DNA of 64,000 nt. Origin: Streptomyces pseudovenezuelae (lineage in GTDB: Bacteria; Actinomycetota; Actinomycetes; Streptomycetales; Streptomycetaceae). The stretch's first letter is position 1. Every line of letters begins with the position of its first letter. A program made the position numbers and the translations under genes. Shown here piece by piece: positions 1 to 7,150 of this stretch. The stretch covers positions 434,001 through 498,000 of the forward strand of contig NZ_JARXVH010000006.1 in assembly GCF_029892565.1 (NCBI RefSeq). The letters run 5' to 3'. Below the pieces are notes generated by a model, which saw nothing but the letters and a program-made list of their open reading frames with translations, searched no databases and was not told the origin of the DNA.

Positions 1-1433
1 ACGGCCGCTTGGGCGGCTGGCCCTTGTTCCTCCCACGCCGCCCAGAACTGTGCCAGCGCCAAGTCGCCTTGCACGCGCCCGACGTACGCTCGGCGGAAGG
101 CCGAGTCGGTGAACAGCCGGGGTAAGTCCGTCAAGGTGGCGGGGGCGTTCGGAAGACTGCCGCGGGCCAGTGTGCGCAAGCCGGAGCTGAAGATGTCCGC
201 TGTACGTGGGCCGTAGCCGTCCGCGAACACGCTGGCGAAGACGGCGAGGATGCCGTCGACAACGACGTCTGGGTCACGGCGGCCGACGTCGAGCGGGTTG
301 AAGCCGACGGGGTGTTCGTCGGCGGCGTTCAGCTCGACAATGTCGTCCACCCGGTGAGGCGGCACGCGCGCCAAGATGTCATCAATGAGCTGTCGTTTGG
401 GGTCGATCACAACCACGGGCCGGCCAGCAACGACGTCCGCGGTGATCAGGTGCAGTAGGACGTTCGTCTTACCCGACCCCGAGGGGCCATAGGCCACACC
501 GTGGAACGTCTGGTCTTGTGGCGAGATGCCCAACTGGCGGTCGTCGCCGGGGCTTGCGCTGTGGGCGAAGACCCGTTCGCTCTGGTGGACGTGCGCGGCA
601 GCCCGAATCGGTCTCGGATGGAGCGGCGGCAAGCCAGGAAAGTCGCCGTCGCCGAGCGGCCAGGCAAGCAGCCCCACCAGCTCGGGCACTGACAGACGAA
701 GTAGCCATAGCCAAGGGCGCTGTCCGTGGTTCAGTCGGGCCGCCGAGTCTCGTACCAGCCGAATGCGTGTGCCCGGTCCCTGGGCCACCGTCAGGCCGGA
801 CAGCAGGCCCATGAGTAGCGCATTACGTCGTTGCTCAGTACCGGCTGCTGCACCGACACGGATCGTGGCCATGAAGCCGGGCTGCTCGGCGCGTTTCCGC
901 AGCCGCGCCCGCAGTTCTGTGCTTGCTGGCCTGGTGCCGATCAAGGCTTGCCGCATGAGGGGCAAGCTCGGGTCGGGTAGGTCTGTAGGTAGGACGCTCG
1001 GCAAAATGCGGGGTCCGAGCACGAGTTGTACGACGAGCGCCTCGTCCTCGACCAGTGGCACCGCCAGGGCCGAGAGCACGGCTCGGGCTACGTTCTCGGG
1101 GGCGTCCATGCTCAGCGGCAGGTACGAGGGGCGTATCCGCAAGCGTCCCGCTGACGCGACGGGCGGACGAACCGGTTGGTGTTCGGGCGTGCCGTCCAGG
1201 TGAGAACCCGGTACGAGGTGTCCCAGCAACCGCTTCAGCCGCGCTATGTCGACGGGGCGACCTCCAACCAGGTGGCGGGTATGACCGCCCTCGGCTCGGA
1301 CTTCCCATACCAGCCGTGCAACCTGACGATCGGCGGCCAGCCGGCCCACTAGGGCGAGCACCGCATCCACGTCGAGTGGGCGCACCAGATGCAGCTGGAC
1401 GAACTGCAAGTCGTGAGACAACGGCGTGGTCAT
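1..1433 (-). CDS. VirD4/TraB-like conjugative DNA-transfer ATPase (C-terminus cut by window start)
   Basis: About 478 residues are present. The reading frame runs without a stop from the ATG at 1433 to position 1, so the C-terminus lies outside. A P-loop GPSGSGKT sits at residues 316-323 (465-488), followed by a VVVIDPKRQ strand typical of TraD/VirD4 coupling proteins and then a conserved FNPLD segment. The N-terminal 300 residues are not recognisable and may be a membrane-proximal or docking domain. It should energise DNA transfer at the membrane during conjugation. The start overlaps the stop of the upstream 57-codon gene (ATGA), so the two are translationally coupled. A FtsK-like TraB of double-strand transfer type is an alternative. 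The P-loop ATPase call is firm, the exact subfamily less so. Confidence 0.75.
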   Translation of the reverse strand, partial: MTTPLSHDLQFVQLHLVRPLDVDAVLALVGRLAADRQVARLVWEVRAEGGHTRHLVGGRPVDIARLKRLLGHLVPGSHLDGTPEHQPVRPPVASAGRLRIRPSYLPLSMDAPENVARAVLSALAVPLVEDEALVVQLVLGPRILPSVLPTDLPDPSLPLMRQALIGTRPASTELRARLRKRAEQPGFMATIRVGAAAGTEQRRNALLMGLLSGLTVAQGPGTRIRLVRDSAARLNHGQRPWLWLLRLSVPELVGLLAWPLGDGDFPGLPPLHPRPIRAAAHVHQSERVFAHSASPGDDRQLGISPQDQTFHGVAYGPSGSGKTNVLLHLITADVVAGRPVVVIDPKRQLIDDILARVPPHRVDDIVELNAADEHPVGFNPLDVGRRDPDVVVDGILAVFASVFADGYGPRTADIFSSGLRTLARGSLPNAPATLTDLPRLFTDSAFRRAYVGRVQGDLALAQFWAAWEEQGPAAQAA

Positions 1434-1603
1434 ACGCTGTCCCTTGCTTCGGATGCCTCGTCCTCTGCCTGGTGCTGCCGCTCGGCAAGCACCACCGCCA
1501 ACAGGGCCTTGCTGAGTTTGCGGATGTCCGGCGATTCTCGCCGAACGCCCTCTACGATGAAGCGGCGTTCGGGCCGCTTGCTGCGTGCTTTTCGTGAAGC
1601 CAT
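1430..1603 (-). CDS. Small basic protein upstream of the transfer ATPase (57 aa)
   Basis: A 57-residue reading frame starts at the ATG at 1603 behind a clear AGGAGG site. It ends in an ATGA overlap with the transfer ATPase start. The protein is highly charged, with an Arg/Lys-rich first 20 residues and a C-terminal stretch rich in Glu/Gln/Ala that is probably helical. No family is recognised. Position and coupling suggest an accessory of the transfer operon or a translation-initiation relay for the ATPase. It is easily missed because of its length. The good ribosome binding site and the overlap make it likely real. Confidence 0.6.
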   Translation of the reverse strand: MASRKARSKRPERRFIVEGVRRESPDIRKLSKALLAVVLAERQHQAEDEASEARDSV

Positions 1604-1618
1604 AGACCACCTCCTCTC

Positions 1619-2206
1619 TTATCTGTTTCGTTGGTGGTGCTCGTCGCTGGGCACCCAGTAGCCGGGGATGCTGATATCGGCGTCAGTCTGGTTGCCCCAC
1701 ACGAACCAGTCGTGAGTGCTTGGCGGTCGTCTGCGGGCAAACAGTTCCAGGTACGGGCCGTCGGATATTCGCTCGATGATGGCGTACTGCTCATCGGGCT
1801 TGCGAGAGTGTTCCTGTACCGGCGCGTTGATCCACGTTGGCTGCGACTTGAACCGCACCGGAGCTTTGCCCCGTGTACAGAACAGCAGGTGTTCCGTGCT
1901 GTTGCGGAGATAAGCCCCCAGGCCGAGGCGGAACTTGACCCAGGTAAGGAGCGACCGTGGGGTGAAGCCCCAGGCTTCGGCGACGTCGTACCCGTCGCGC
2001 AAGCTGGCGTTTGTCACCCAGAGCCAGAGGTGGGCGTCGTCTTCGGCGAGATCTGACACCGGCATGTCCTTGATGCGTTCCAGGCTCATGAGCCGGTAGT
2101 GCCGTTCGGCACCCTTGACGCCTTGCTGCTGGTGATCCCATGGGGGATCGGCCAGGATGGTTTTGAAGCGGGTGGGTGCTACCCGCGTAAGTGAAGCGTC
2201 TATCAC
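1619..2206 (-). CDS. MT-A70 family adenine methyltransferase
   Basis: The protein has the DPPW catalytic motif (residues 20-23) followed by the pattern MT-A70 proteins share, including WLWVTN near 65 and the final WFVWGN block. Members transfer a methyl group from S-adenosylmethionine to N6 of adenine in DNA or RNA. Prokaryotic ones are common as orphans on phages and mobile elements. I chose the GTG at 2206, which follows AAAGGAGG by 12 bases. The frame is open upstream to an ATG at 2278, but those extra residues show no conservation pattern. No cognate restriction enzyme is seen nearby, so an anti-restriction or regulatory methylation role is inferred. It lies 15 bases upstream of the 57-aa gene in the same orientation. 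Confidence 0.85.
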   Translation of the reverse strand: MIDASLTRVAPTRFKTILADPPWDHQQQGVKGAERHYRLMSLERIKDMPVSDLAEDDAHLWLWVTNASLRDGYDVAEAWGFTPRSLLTWVKFRLGLGAYLRNSTEHLLFCTRGKAPVRFKSQPTWINAPVQEHSRKPDEQYAIIERISDGPYLELFARRRPPSTHDWFVWGNQTDADISIPGYWVPSDEHHQRNR

Positions 2207-2298
2207 GTGTTTTGTTACCCTCCTTTCGTTGCCTTCCAGCATCTCGCCAGAAGTACTTATACATGTAGAACATTCCAATCAGCTTGAAAATCGTTCGC

Positions 2299-2330
2299 TC
2301 GCTTGAAGAATCGACCGAAACTTCAAGCGA
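2299..2330. promoter_or_regulatory. 10-bp inverted repeat upstream of the methyltransferase gene
   Basis: Perfect arms TCGCTTGAAG (2299-2308) and CTTCAAGCGA (2321-2330) are separated by 12 bases. They lie between the terminator at 2386-2412 and the methyltransferase start, where a promoter for that gene would be. It could be an operator or an mRNA leader hairpin. Confidence 0.4.
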
Positions 2331-2385
2331 ACACACAGGTGCGCATGCTGTTGGAACGCCCAGTTTGTGCGCGAGCCGGGCACTG

Positions 2386-2412
2386 AAAAAGTTGTTGTGT
2401 TATTTACACAAC
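2386..2412 (-). terminator. Intrinsic terminator after the small-gene cluster
   Basis: Read on the minus strand, a 7-bp stem (GTTGTGT/ACACAAC, plus-strand 2394-2400 and 2406-2412) is followed by AA and a CTTTTTC tract. The stem is A/T-rich for Streptomyces. It lies just after the stop of the 61-aa membrane protein gene and separates that cluster from the methyltransferase. Confidence 0.5.
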
Positions 2413-2427
2413 TGCTGCCCGTCGCGA

Positions 2428-2613
2428 CTACCAGCGCCGCCTTTGGCGCACCATGAGGACGACGGAAACCAGCGAAACGACGACAGCTCCGCCGATCAGG
2501 AACGGCACGACGGGGCGAATCAGTTCGTACGCCCATCGAATGCCGTAGGCGATTGCGAGGAGAAGCACGAGCGCGTGCAGCGCTCGTCTCTCCCATGACG
2601 GCCCGCGGTTCAT
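2428..2613 (-). CDS. Small two-helix membrane protein (61 aa)
   Basis: The start is the ATG at 2613, which overlaps the stop of the upstream gene (ATGA). The protein has two hydrophobic stretches, about residues 12-28 and 36-54, joined by a short loop, and ends in RQRRRW. This favours a hairpin in the membrane with the basic tail inside. A longer frame to 2688 exists, but it would overlap the upstream gene by 79 bases. No family is recognised. Small membrane proteins of this kind are common in actinobacterial transfer operons, so an accessory transfer role is possible but unproven. Confidence 0.6.
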   Translation of the reverse strand: MNRGPSWERRALHALVLLLAIAYGIRWAYELIRPVVPFLIGGAVVVSLVSVVLMVRQRRRW

Positions 2614-2825
2614 CCGGGCCGATACTCCTCGTACTCCGTGGAGTTGGTGAACGGGTCGCAGACCGTGAGCTCGGCCAGCAGCCGGCACCGGGCCTGCTCC
2701 TTGCGACTGCGCTCCTCGTCGTATGTGGCCGTGAACGCGGCTTGGAACGAGTCGACCAGGACCGTGATGGTCTTGGACTTCAGCAGTTCCAACGGCACTG
2801 AGACGACCGTTTGTTGGGTGGTCAT
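2610..2825 (-). CDS. Hypothetical protein, 71 aa, in the transfer gene cluster
   Basis: The ATG at 2825 follows GGGAG by ten bases. The stop overlaps the next gene (ATGA), so it is part of the coupled minus-strand run. The protein is soluble-looking and mostly helical, with a Glu/Arg-rich middle (DEERSRKEQARCR near 36-48) and an acidic end. No known domain is recognised. Confidence 0.55.
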   Translation of the reverse strand: MTTQQTVVSVPLELLKSKTITVLVDSFQAAFTATYDEERSRKEQARCRLLAELTVCDPFTNSTEYEEYRPG

Positions 2826-2827
2826 GA

Positions 2828-2977
2828 CTACTTGTCTCCCGTTGATTTGGTGAGTTTTGCTGCGAGGTGGTTGATGGCTCCGGCCGTCTTGCGGTCGCTA
2901 CGACTGAGCCACCATTGACGTGCTCGGCCGCTGTAGTACGCGCCGGCCACGACGGCGATCGCTTCGAGGCCGGTCAA
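2828..2977 (-). CDS. Hypothetical small protein, 49 aa, TTG start
   Basis: A 49-residue frame begins at a TTG at 2977 that overlaps the stop codon of the upstream gene (TTGA) and is preceded by GGAGG at a spacing of about six bases. It ends at 2828, three bases before the next start. The sequence has a short hydrophobic segment (AIAVVAGAYY, residues 6-15), then a basic and polar tail. No family is recognised. The coupling at both ends and the ribosome binding site support it despite its size. Confidence 0.5.
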   Translation of the reverse strand: MTGLEAIAVVAGAYYSGRARQWWLSRSDRKTAGAINHLAAKLTKSTGDK

Positions 2978-3177
2978 CCACGCCTCCGAAACACCAGGCG
3001 GCGCATCTGTTCCTCGGCTCGGCGTCGATGGGCGGCTATGTCGCTGACCACCTGGTGACGCTGGAAGCCGAAGACAGCGGCTTGCCGTGCGCGGTGGACC
3101 GCTACTACTGCTCGGATGGCTTCGCGACTGAAGAAGCCGACCACCATGCTGAGCAGCACCAAGACCGCGGCGGTCAC
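2974..3177 (-). CDS. Small membrane-anchored protein, 67 aa
   Basis: The ATG at 3177 overlaps the stop of the preceding gene (ATGA). Residues 3-20 form one hydrophobic helix. The remainder is strongly basic with many Arg and His and ends in RRRG. This fits a single-pass anchor with a cytoplasmic basic domain that could bind nucleic acid. No recognised family. It is the second gene of the coupled minus-strand run that leads to the transfer ATPase. Confidence 0.6.
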   Translation of the reverse strand: MTAAVLVLLSMVVGFFSREAIRAVVAVHRARQAAVFGFQRHQVVSDIAAHRRRAEEQMRRLVFRRRG

Positions 3178-3461
3178 CCGCTCATGTCCTGGCTGAAGCG
3201 GCGCACTTGGTGCGCGATGGCGAATGCTGCCGTGTTGGCGATCATCGCCAGGGCTTCAGCAGCGTCGGGGCACTGCTGCTCAAGCTGCGCTTGCGTCTGC
3301 TTGAGATACAGCACCTCGCTCATGCCGTGCTCGGCCACGGACGAGATGGCTCGTGTGGCAGCGTGCTCGGCAAGCGTGGCCTCTCGTGCAGCCACGAGGT
3401 TCTGCCGTGTGCGCCGGGACATCGGCGGCAGCGCGTTCCGCCGTGTGATCTCGCCTGTCAT
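3174..3461 (-). CDS. Hypothetical protein, 95 aa, first gene of the transfer-type cluster
   Basis: The ATG at 3461 follows GAGGAGG at a spacing of eight bases; longer starts lack such a site. The protein is predicted to be nearly all helix, Ala/Glu/Arg-rich, with heptad-like spacing in the middle (YLKQTQAQLEQQCPDAAEAL near 50-69), so a short coiled coil is likely. No family is recognised. It heads the minus-strand chain 3461 to 2428, and its upstream region is shared with the divergent gene at 3647. Confidence 0.6.
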   Translation of the reverse strand: MTGEITRRNALPPMSRRTRQNLVAAREATLAEHAATRAISSVAEHGMSEVLYLKQTQAQLEQQCPDAAEALAMIANTAAFAIAHQVRRFSQDMSG

Positions 3462-3646
3462 CGGCGAGACCTCCTCTCTGATGAGTTGACAAGACCGGGC
3501 TAGCGCCTGGTCAGGCACGCCTTGCGGCGATGAGGCAACTCTCGGAGAGGGCAAGCTCGAAGACAGACCCGTGAGCGCGCGAAAACGCGCACAGTTCGAT
3601 GAACCCTGGATGGTTGGTGTTGGCTAGCCCCTGGAACACTCAGGAC

Positions 3647-4576
3647 ATGTCAGAGAAGCCGGGGGAAGCGGAGCAGCGGGCACAGCGCATCGCGAGGGAG
3701 TTGGCGGCACTGCGCCAGCGGGGCTTGAGTGCGTTGTCCATCAGTACTCACAACCAAGCAGCAGCCGAACTGGCTGAGCTCATACCGCTCGCTCAAGCGC
3801 ACGCCGAGCGGTTGGACAGGCTGTGGGACGAGAGGGGTAGCGTGAAACGCCTCCTCCTAGACGTCCTGGCGGCCTTCGGCTCAGAACCGGAGTATGAGGA
3901 TGACGCAGGGCTCATATACAGCTTGTTCTTCTACAAGGACAGTGACCGCGTAGCTCCTGGTGAGCTCCTGAGGCAAGCCCGTGATCGCCTGAACGTCGAG
4001 CGCACTAAATTCCGAACTGACTACCAGAATCCGGCGTTTCTCAGCTTTGCGCGGTTTTTGGTCGGATGGATCGATCGGAAGGCAGCAGCACGAGACCAGC
4101 GGGGTGTTGACACAGCGGGTGAGTTGGGTCAGGCGGCTCTGACGTTTTCGAGGAATGACCTCACCAGCCTCTTCGAAACGTTGGTACGAGACGAGAACCG
4201 TAGCGACATAGCTAAACTTGCCGCACTCGTGGGTCGCTTGTACTCGTCTCATGAGCTCATACCGCTTGTTGAGATCATGCGGAGACGTAGCCTGCATGAG
4301 CAGGTGGACGCAATCCTGCGTGAGGCTGTTGCCAGCATGGATATATACGGCCTGATCGACCTCGTCGAGCTCTTCTACAAAGAAGGCTGGCGACTGGATA
4401 CGCTCATCTCGGCGATTGCTGCGTTTCGATCGGCCGAAGATGTAGCCGTTATCTTGTCGGTCATAGGTGACCGGAAGGAAGCGGCAGAACTCAAGCGCCA
4501 ATCTGAAGCCGTGCGTGCGGCGGCTAAGGAGCCGGAGCAGCAGTTGCCAGAGCTGAATGACGAAGTTGCGTCATAA
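3647..4576 (+). CDS. Hypothetical helical protein, 309 aa
   Basis: The protein is soluble, all-helical in appearance and rich in Leu/Ala/Glu. It has repeated patterns such as LIPLVEIMRRRSL and LIDLVELFYKEGW in the second half that look like degenerate helical-hairpin repeats. No catalytic motif is visible and I do not recognise the family. The start is uncertain: ATG 3647 has only a weak AGGA just before it, and an ATG at 3599 has no ribosome binding site, so a short-leader transcript is possible. The gene stands alone, divergent from the transfer cluster, and ends at a shared hairpin terminator. Confidence 0.6.
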   Translation: MSEKPGEAEQRAQRIARELAALRQRGLSALSISTHNQAAAELAELIPLAQAHAERLDRLWDERGSVKRLLLDVLAAFGSEPEYEDDAGLIYSLFFYKDSDRVAPGELLRQARDRLNVERTKFRTDYQNPAFLSFARFLVGWIDRKAAARDQRGVDTAGELGQAALTFSRNDLTSLFETLVRDENRSDIAKLAALVGRLYSSHELIPLVEIMRRRSLHEQVDAILREAVASMDIYGLIDLVELFYKEGWRLDTLISAIAAFRSAEDVAVILSVIGDRKEAAELKRQSEAVRAAAKEPEQQLPELNDEVAS

Positions 4577-4588
4577 GCGGAAAATGAC

Positions 4589-4615
4589 AAAGCCCTGCAC
4601 GTGGACAGGGCTTTT
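4589..4615. terminator. Bidirectional terminator between convergent genes
   Basis: Arms AAAGCCCTG (4589-4597) and CAGGGCTTT (4606-4614) form a 9-bp stem with an 8-base loop. A/T tracts on both sides let it serve the plus gene ending at 4576 and the minus gene ending at 4614, whose stop codon overlaps the stem. Confidence 0.75.
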
Positions 4616-5153
4616 ACTCTTCTTCTGCGGCTGGGTCGCTTACAAGCTTAGCTTCACAGATCGCATCGAGGAAGCTGATCTTTGCCTGGGCAGGCATTGA
4701 CCACGCATCCCAACTTCGCCCGCTGTCAAATAGACGACGACCTATTGTGTGTAGGTCCACGTAGCGGTTACCGTCTTCATCGCTTGAGAAGATAAGGGGT
4801 GTGATTCGATGCTCGTTACCCGGTTCGTGCGCATTCCTTAAGCGATCACCACGCCATTCCGTCGCTTCGGCCATATTCCATGCCATCGTGGCAAGGCGTG
4901 ATGTACGGCCAGTTTCTTCGGCGAACTGCAAGAAGTCGGTCTTGCTGGCTAGCACTGGATCAGGATCGGACTTTGATTCTGGGGTGCTGAGACCTTCCGG
5001 GTTGGCAATGGCAGTCATGCGTAATCCGAGGCCGCCGAGCATGTGCGACAGGGCATCCAGATGCTCCGGCGTCATGTCACGCAAAGCTTCTCCGGTAATC
5101 AGGAGTGCTTCGGGTGCTTCAAACGGCTCTATTGCCTCATGCGATTGCGTCAT
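4614..5153 (-). CDS. Hypothetical protein, 179 aa
   Basis: An acidic soluble protein with no recognised domain. The N-terminal 60 residues hold a helical segment (TPEHLDALSHMLGGLGL); the C-terminal half has several Trp and Arg residues. The start ATG at 5153 lies only about seven bases from the predicted transcription start of a good promoter (TTGACT-17-CATAAT), so the transcript would be nearly leaderless. Codon usage is visibly less G/C-biased than in the core genes. It is monocistronic between two terminators. Confidence 0.6.
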   Translation of the reverse strand: MTQSHEAIEPFEAPEALLITGEALRDMTPEHLDALSHMLGGLGLRMTAIANPEGLSTPESKSDPDPVLASKTDFLQFAEETGRTSRLATMAWNMAEATEWRGDRLRNAHEPGNEHRITPLIFSSDEDGNRYVDLHTIGRRLFDSGRSWDAWSMPAQAKISFLDAICEAKLVSDPAAEEE

Positions 5154-5166
5154 AATTCAGTCGCAT

Positions 5167-5195
5167 ATTATGAACTGACCATGCAGAAAAGTCAA
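5167..5195 (-). promoter_or_regulatory. Sigma-70 type promoter for the 179-aa gene
   Basis: On the minus strand TTGACT (5190-5195) and CATAAT (5167-5172) are separated by exactly 17 bases. The expected start site near 5160 leaves a leader of about seven bases before the ATG at 5153. Confidence 0.55.
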
Positions 5196-5245
5196 TGTCA
5201 CGGTTTTGAGCGGGCCTCTGGAGGTTGGCCGGCTAGAGAAAGAAA

Positions 5246-5270
5246 GAAGCCCCGCGCTTGGCGGGGCTTC
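5246..5270 (-). terminator. Terminator after the XRE-DUF397 operon
   Basis: A perfect 10-bp stem GAAGCCCCGC/GCGGGGCTTC (5246-5255, 5261-5270) with a 5-base loop lies 16 bases after the DUF397 stop. On the minus strand it is followed by a TTTCTTTC tract. Confidence 0.8.
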
Positions 5271-5285
5271 AACGTTCGTACGTAA

Positions 5286-5489
5286 TTAAAGGTCGAATTC
5301 CGAGCCCTTAACCCCAGTCACAAACGCAGTCCACTCGGCAGTCGTGAACATCAGTATGGGTCCGGGTTTGTCCTTGCTGTCACGGACGGCACGGCCACCG
5401 TCAGATAGCGGAGCAACCTCGACGCAGTTGTCTTGCTGCCCGCTGGCGGAGGACTTGACGAAGGGGCCAACGATGGCGGGGGTGGTCAT
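5286..5489 (-). CDS. DUF397 domain protein (WhiJ-associated small partner)
   Basis: At 67 aa, this is a typical DUF397 protein: FVKSSASG near the start, NCVEVA in the middle, then VRDSKDKPGPIL and the AEWTAFV segment, all hallmarks of the family. In Streptomyces such genes accompany WhiJ-like XRE regulators and are thought to modulate their binding to DNA in development. The start overlaps the stop of the XRE gene (ATGA), so the two proteins are made together. Family assignment is secure. The role here is inferred from the cluster arrangement. Confidence 0.9.
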   Translation of the reverse strand: MTTPAIVGPFVKSSASGQQDNCVEVAPLSDGGRAVRDSKDKPGPILMFTTAEWTAFVTGVKGSEFDL

Positions 5490-6355
5490 GATTGCTTCCT
5501 CGGATCTTGTCTGCTGCGCATCTCGTCAATGACCTCGTGGATGCGCGTAAGGGAGTCGGCAGGGCTCAAGGCACTGGCGCGAAGGTTGTCGAAGGCGTCC
5601 GAGAACGCCTCGAGCTGTCCAGGTTGGTCCATGAACAGCGTCCCGGTCAGGTTGGCAACGCACGCGATGCTGGGGTCTGTCGGGAAGTCGAAGAGCACAA
5701 ACGAACTCTGTACGCCCGCGTGCGCGCCTGCCTCGAACGGTAGGACTTGGAGCGTGATATTGCTGCGCTCCGTCAGCTTGGTCATGTGGTGCAGCTGGTC
5801 GAGCATGACGCCGTACCCGCCGACCGCTTGCCGGATGGCACCCTCGGCCACGATTGCCCAGACCTTCGGCGGATGCTCATCTTCAAGGATGGTCTGGCGC
5901 TCCTGGCGCACCTTGATGAGCGAGTCCACATGCCCGGGCGGGAGCACGGCCGGCCCCGCGGTGATGATGCTCTCCATGTAGTCCCGGGTTTGCATGAGAC
6001 CCGGCACGATCATGCCCTCGAAGGTACGCATGCTTGCCGCCGTGCCCTCCAGGGCGATGAAGTCGCGGTATTCGCGGGGTAGGGCATCCTCGTACGCGAT
6101 CCACCACCCCTGGCTCTTGGCGTCCTTGGCGGCCTCGATGAAGGCGGTCACCTGGTCCTCATCGGTGACGCCGTACAGCGCCAGCATGGCCTTGAGGTCA
6201 GTGCGCGAGACGCGTACTTCCCCTTTTTCGATGCGGCTGACCTTGGCCTGTGAGAAGCCCAGCTCGTTGCCGACCTGGAGAGCGGTCAGCTGTGCCTTGT
6301 TGCGCAGTTGCCGCAGGTCGGAGCCCAGACGGCGGCTCCTGATCGTCTGCCCCAT
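5486..6355 (-). CDS. XRE-family regulator with DUF5753 (WhiJ-like)
   Basis: At 289 aa from the ATG at 6355, behind GAGGGG. An N-terminal helix-turn-helix (about residues 10-65, with LGFSQAKVSRIEKG as the recognition region) is followed by a DUF5753 domain (about 90-270, containing EGMIVPGLMQTRDY). This is the standard WhiJ layout. WhiJ-type proteins are paired with DUF397 proteins and an AbaA-like HATPase and influence development or secondary metabolism. All three are present here, the HATPase divergently. A palindrome at 6423-6449 in the divergent promoter region is a likely binding site. On a mobile element the set may control element genes rather than host development. Confidence 0.92.
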   Translation of the reverse strand: MGQTIRSRRLGSDLRQLRNKAQLTALQVGNELGFSQAKVSRIEKGEVRVSRTDLKAMLALYGVTDEDQVTAFIEAAKDAKSQGWWIAYEDALPREYRDFIALEGTAASMRTFEGMIVPGLMQTRDYMESIITAGPAVLPPGHVDSLIKVRQERQTILEDEHPPKVWAIVAEGAIRQAVGGYGVMLDQLHHMTKLTERSNITLQVLPFEAGAHAGVQSSFVLFDFPTDPSIACVANLTGTLFMDQPGQLEAFSDAFDNLRASALSPADSLTRIHEVIDEMRSRQDPRKQS

Positions 6356-6422
6356 CACACCCCTCGATTCAGGTTGCTGCCAGTTTGCCCGTTGGTCGTG
6401 CTTGAGCGCCAGCAAGTCGATC

Positions 6423-6449
6423 TGCAAGTATGCAGACAGGGTACTTGCA
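6423..6449. promoter_or_regulatory. Candidate WhiJ-like operator
   Basis: Perfect 8-bp arms TGCAAGTA (6423-6430) and TACTTGCA (6442-6449) are separated by 11 bases in the divergent region between the XRE and HATPase genes. The right arm overlaps the predicted -35 of the HATPase promoter, so binding would block it. Confidence 0.55.
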
Positions 6450-6473
6450 TAGCGGTTATATGCACGCTACTTT
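6445..6473 (+). promoter_or_regulatory. Predicted promoter of the HATPase gene
   Basis: TTGCAT (6445-6450) and TACTTT (6468-6473) are spaced by exactly 17 bases. The expected start near 6480 would leave a leader of about 100 bases before the GTG at 6578. Confidence 0.5.
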
Positions 6474-6577
6474 AGGCTGGCCGGTTACGGGCCGCTACGG
6501 CAAATGGCGGCGCGTAATAACGCCTGTGGCGTGGGGCTTAGCTCTGCCTGCCCGCGCCACGCACCGAGAGGTGATCT

Positions 6578-7150
6578 GTGGTGCCGAACGACGTACAAAC
6601 GTTCAGTTATCCATCCGAAGACGCATCGGTCTCGGAAGCTCGAAAAGCAGTGCGGAAAGTCGTTAGTGGCTGGGGACTCCCGGACGAACTTTCGGAAACA
6701 GCCGAACTGCTGACCAGCGAGCTCGTCACCAACGTCATCCTGCACGCGCAGGATAGCGCGACATGTCGGGTGATCTGTGAGCTTTCCGCAGATTCGGTCA
6801 CGGTCATCGTGATCGACTACGGCCGAGGAATTCCGAAAATGCGCGCTAGCTCCGACACGGCTACCGGCGGGCGAGGCTTGTTCCTGGTTGATGCTTTAGC
6901 ACAGGACTGGGGAATCCGATCGGTGCTGCGTGGCAAGGCAACGTTTTTCGTGCTGGCTATTCCCGAGTCGGCATCTGCCAATCGCGAGACTGCCACCAGG
7001 GAGACCGATGAGCGAAGCACGGCGCACGACACCGGGCTTGCGCGTTCCGCTTACCCCCGTGGACTCCGGCTTGTACCGTCTGGCCTTCGGCCCTGGCGGC
7101 GAACGCCCCGAGCTCATTACCACTGCGCAACTTATGACGCTCGTCGTTGA
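6578..7150 (+). CDS. ATP-binding protein of the HATPase_c / anti-sigma (RsbW-like) type
   Basis: The GHKL fold is visible: SELVTNVILHA (N-box, about residues 48-58), VIDYGRG (G1 box, 77-83) and GGRGLFLVDALA (G2 box, 97-108). Streptomyces has many such RsbW-like proteins. Those near whiJ-like genes (AbaA type) are the third partner of the XRE-DUF397 system. The start is the GTG at 6578 (or the next GTG) after GAGAGGTG. The conserved domain ends near residue 130. The remaining 60 residues look random and overlap the next gene's start at 7008 by 143 bases, so the tail could come from a frameshift or be dispensable. Confidence 0.85.
   Translation: MVPNDVQTFSYPSEDASVSEARKAVRKVVSGWGLPDELSETAELLTSELVTNVILHAQDSATCRVICELSADSVTVIVIDYGRGIPKMRASSDTATGGRGLFLVDALAQDWGIRSVLRGKATFFVLAIPESASANRETATRETDERSTAHDTGLARSAYPRGLRLVPSGLRPWRRTPRAHYHCATYDARR

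Noticed and set aside
2279..2596. 105-codon minus-strand frame
   Set aside because: It overlaps the 61-aa membrane protein gene and the terminator, has no ribosome binding site and low-complexity sequence.
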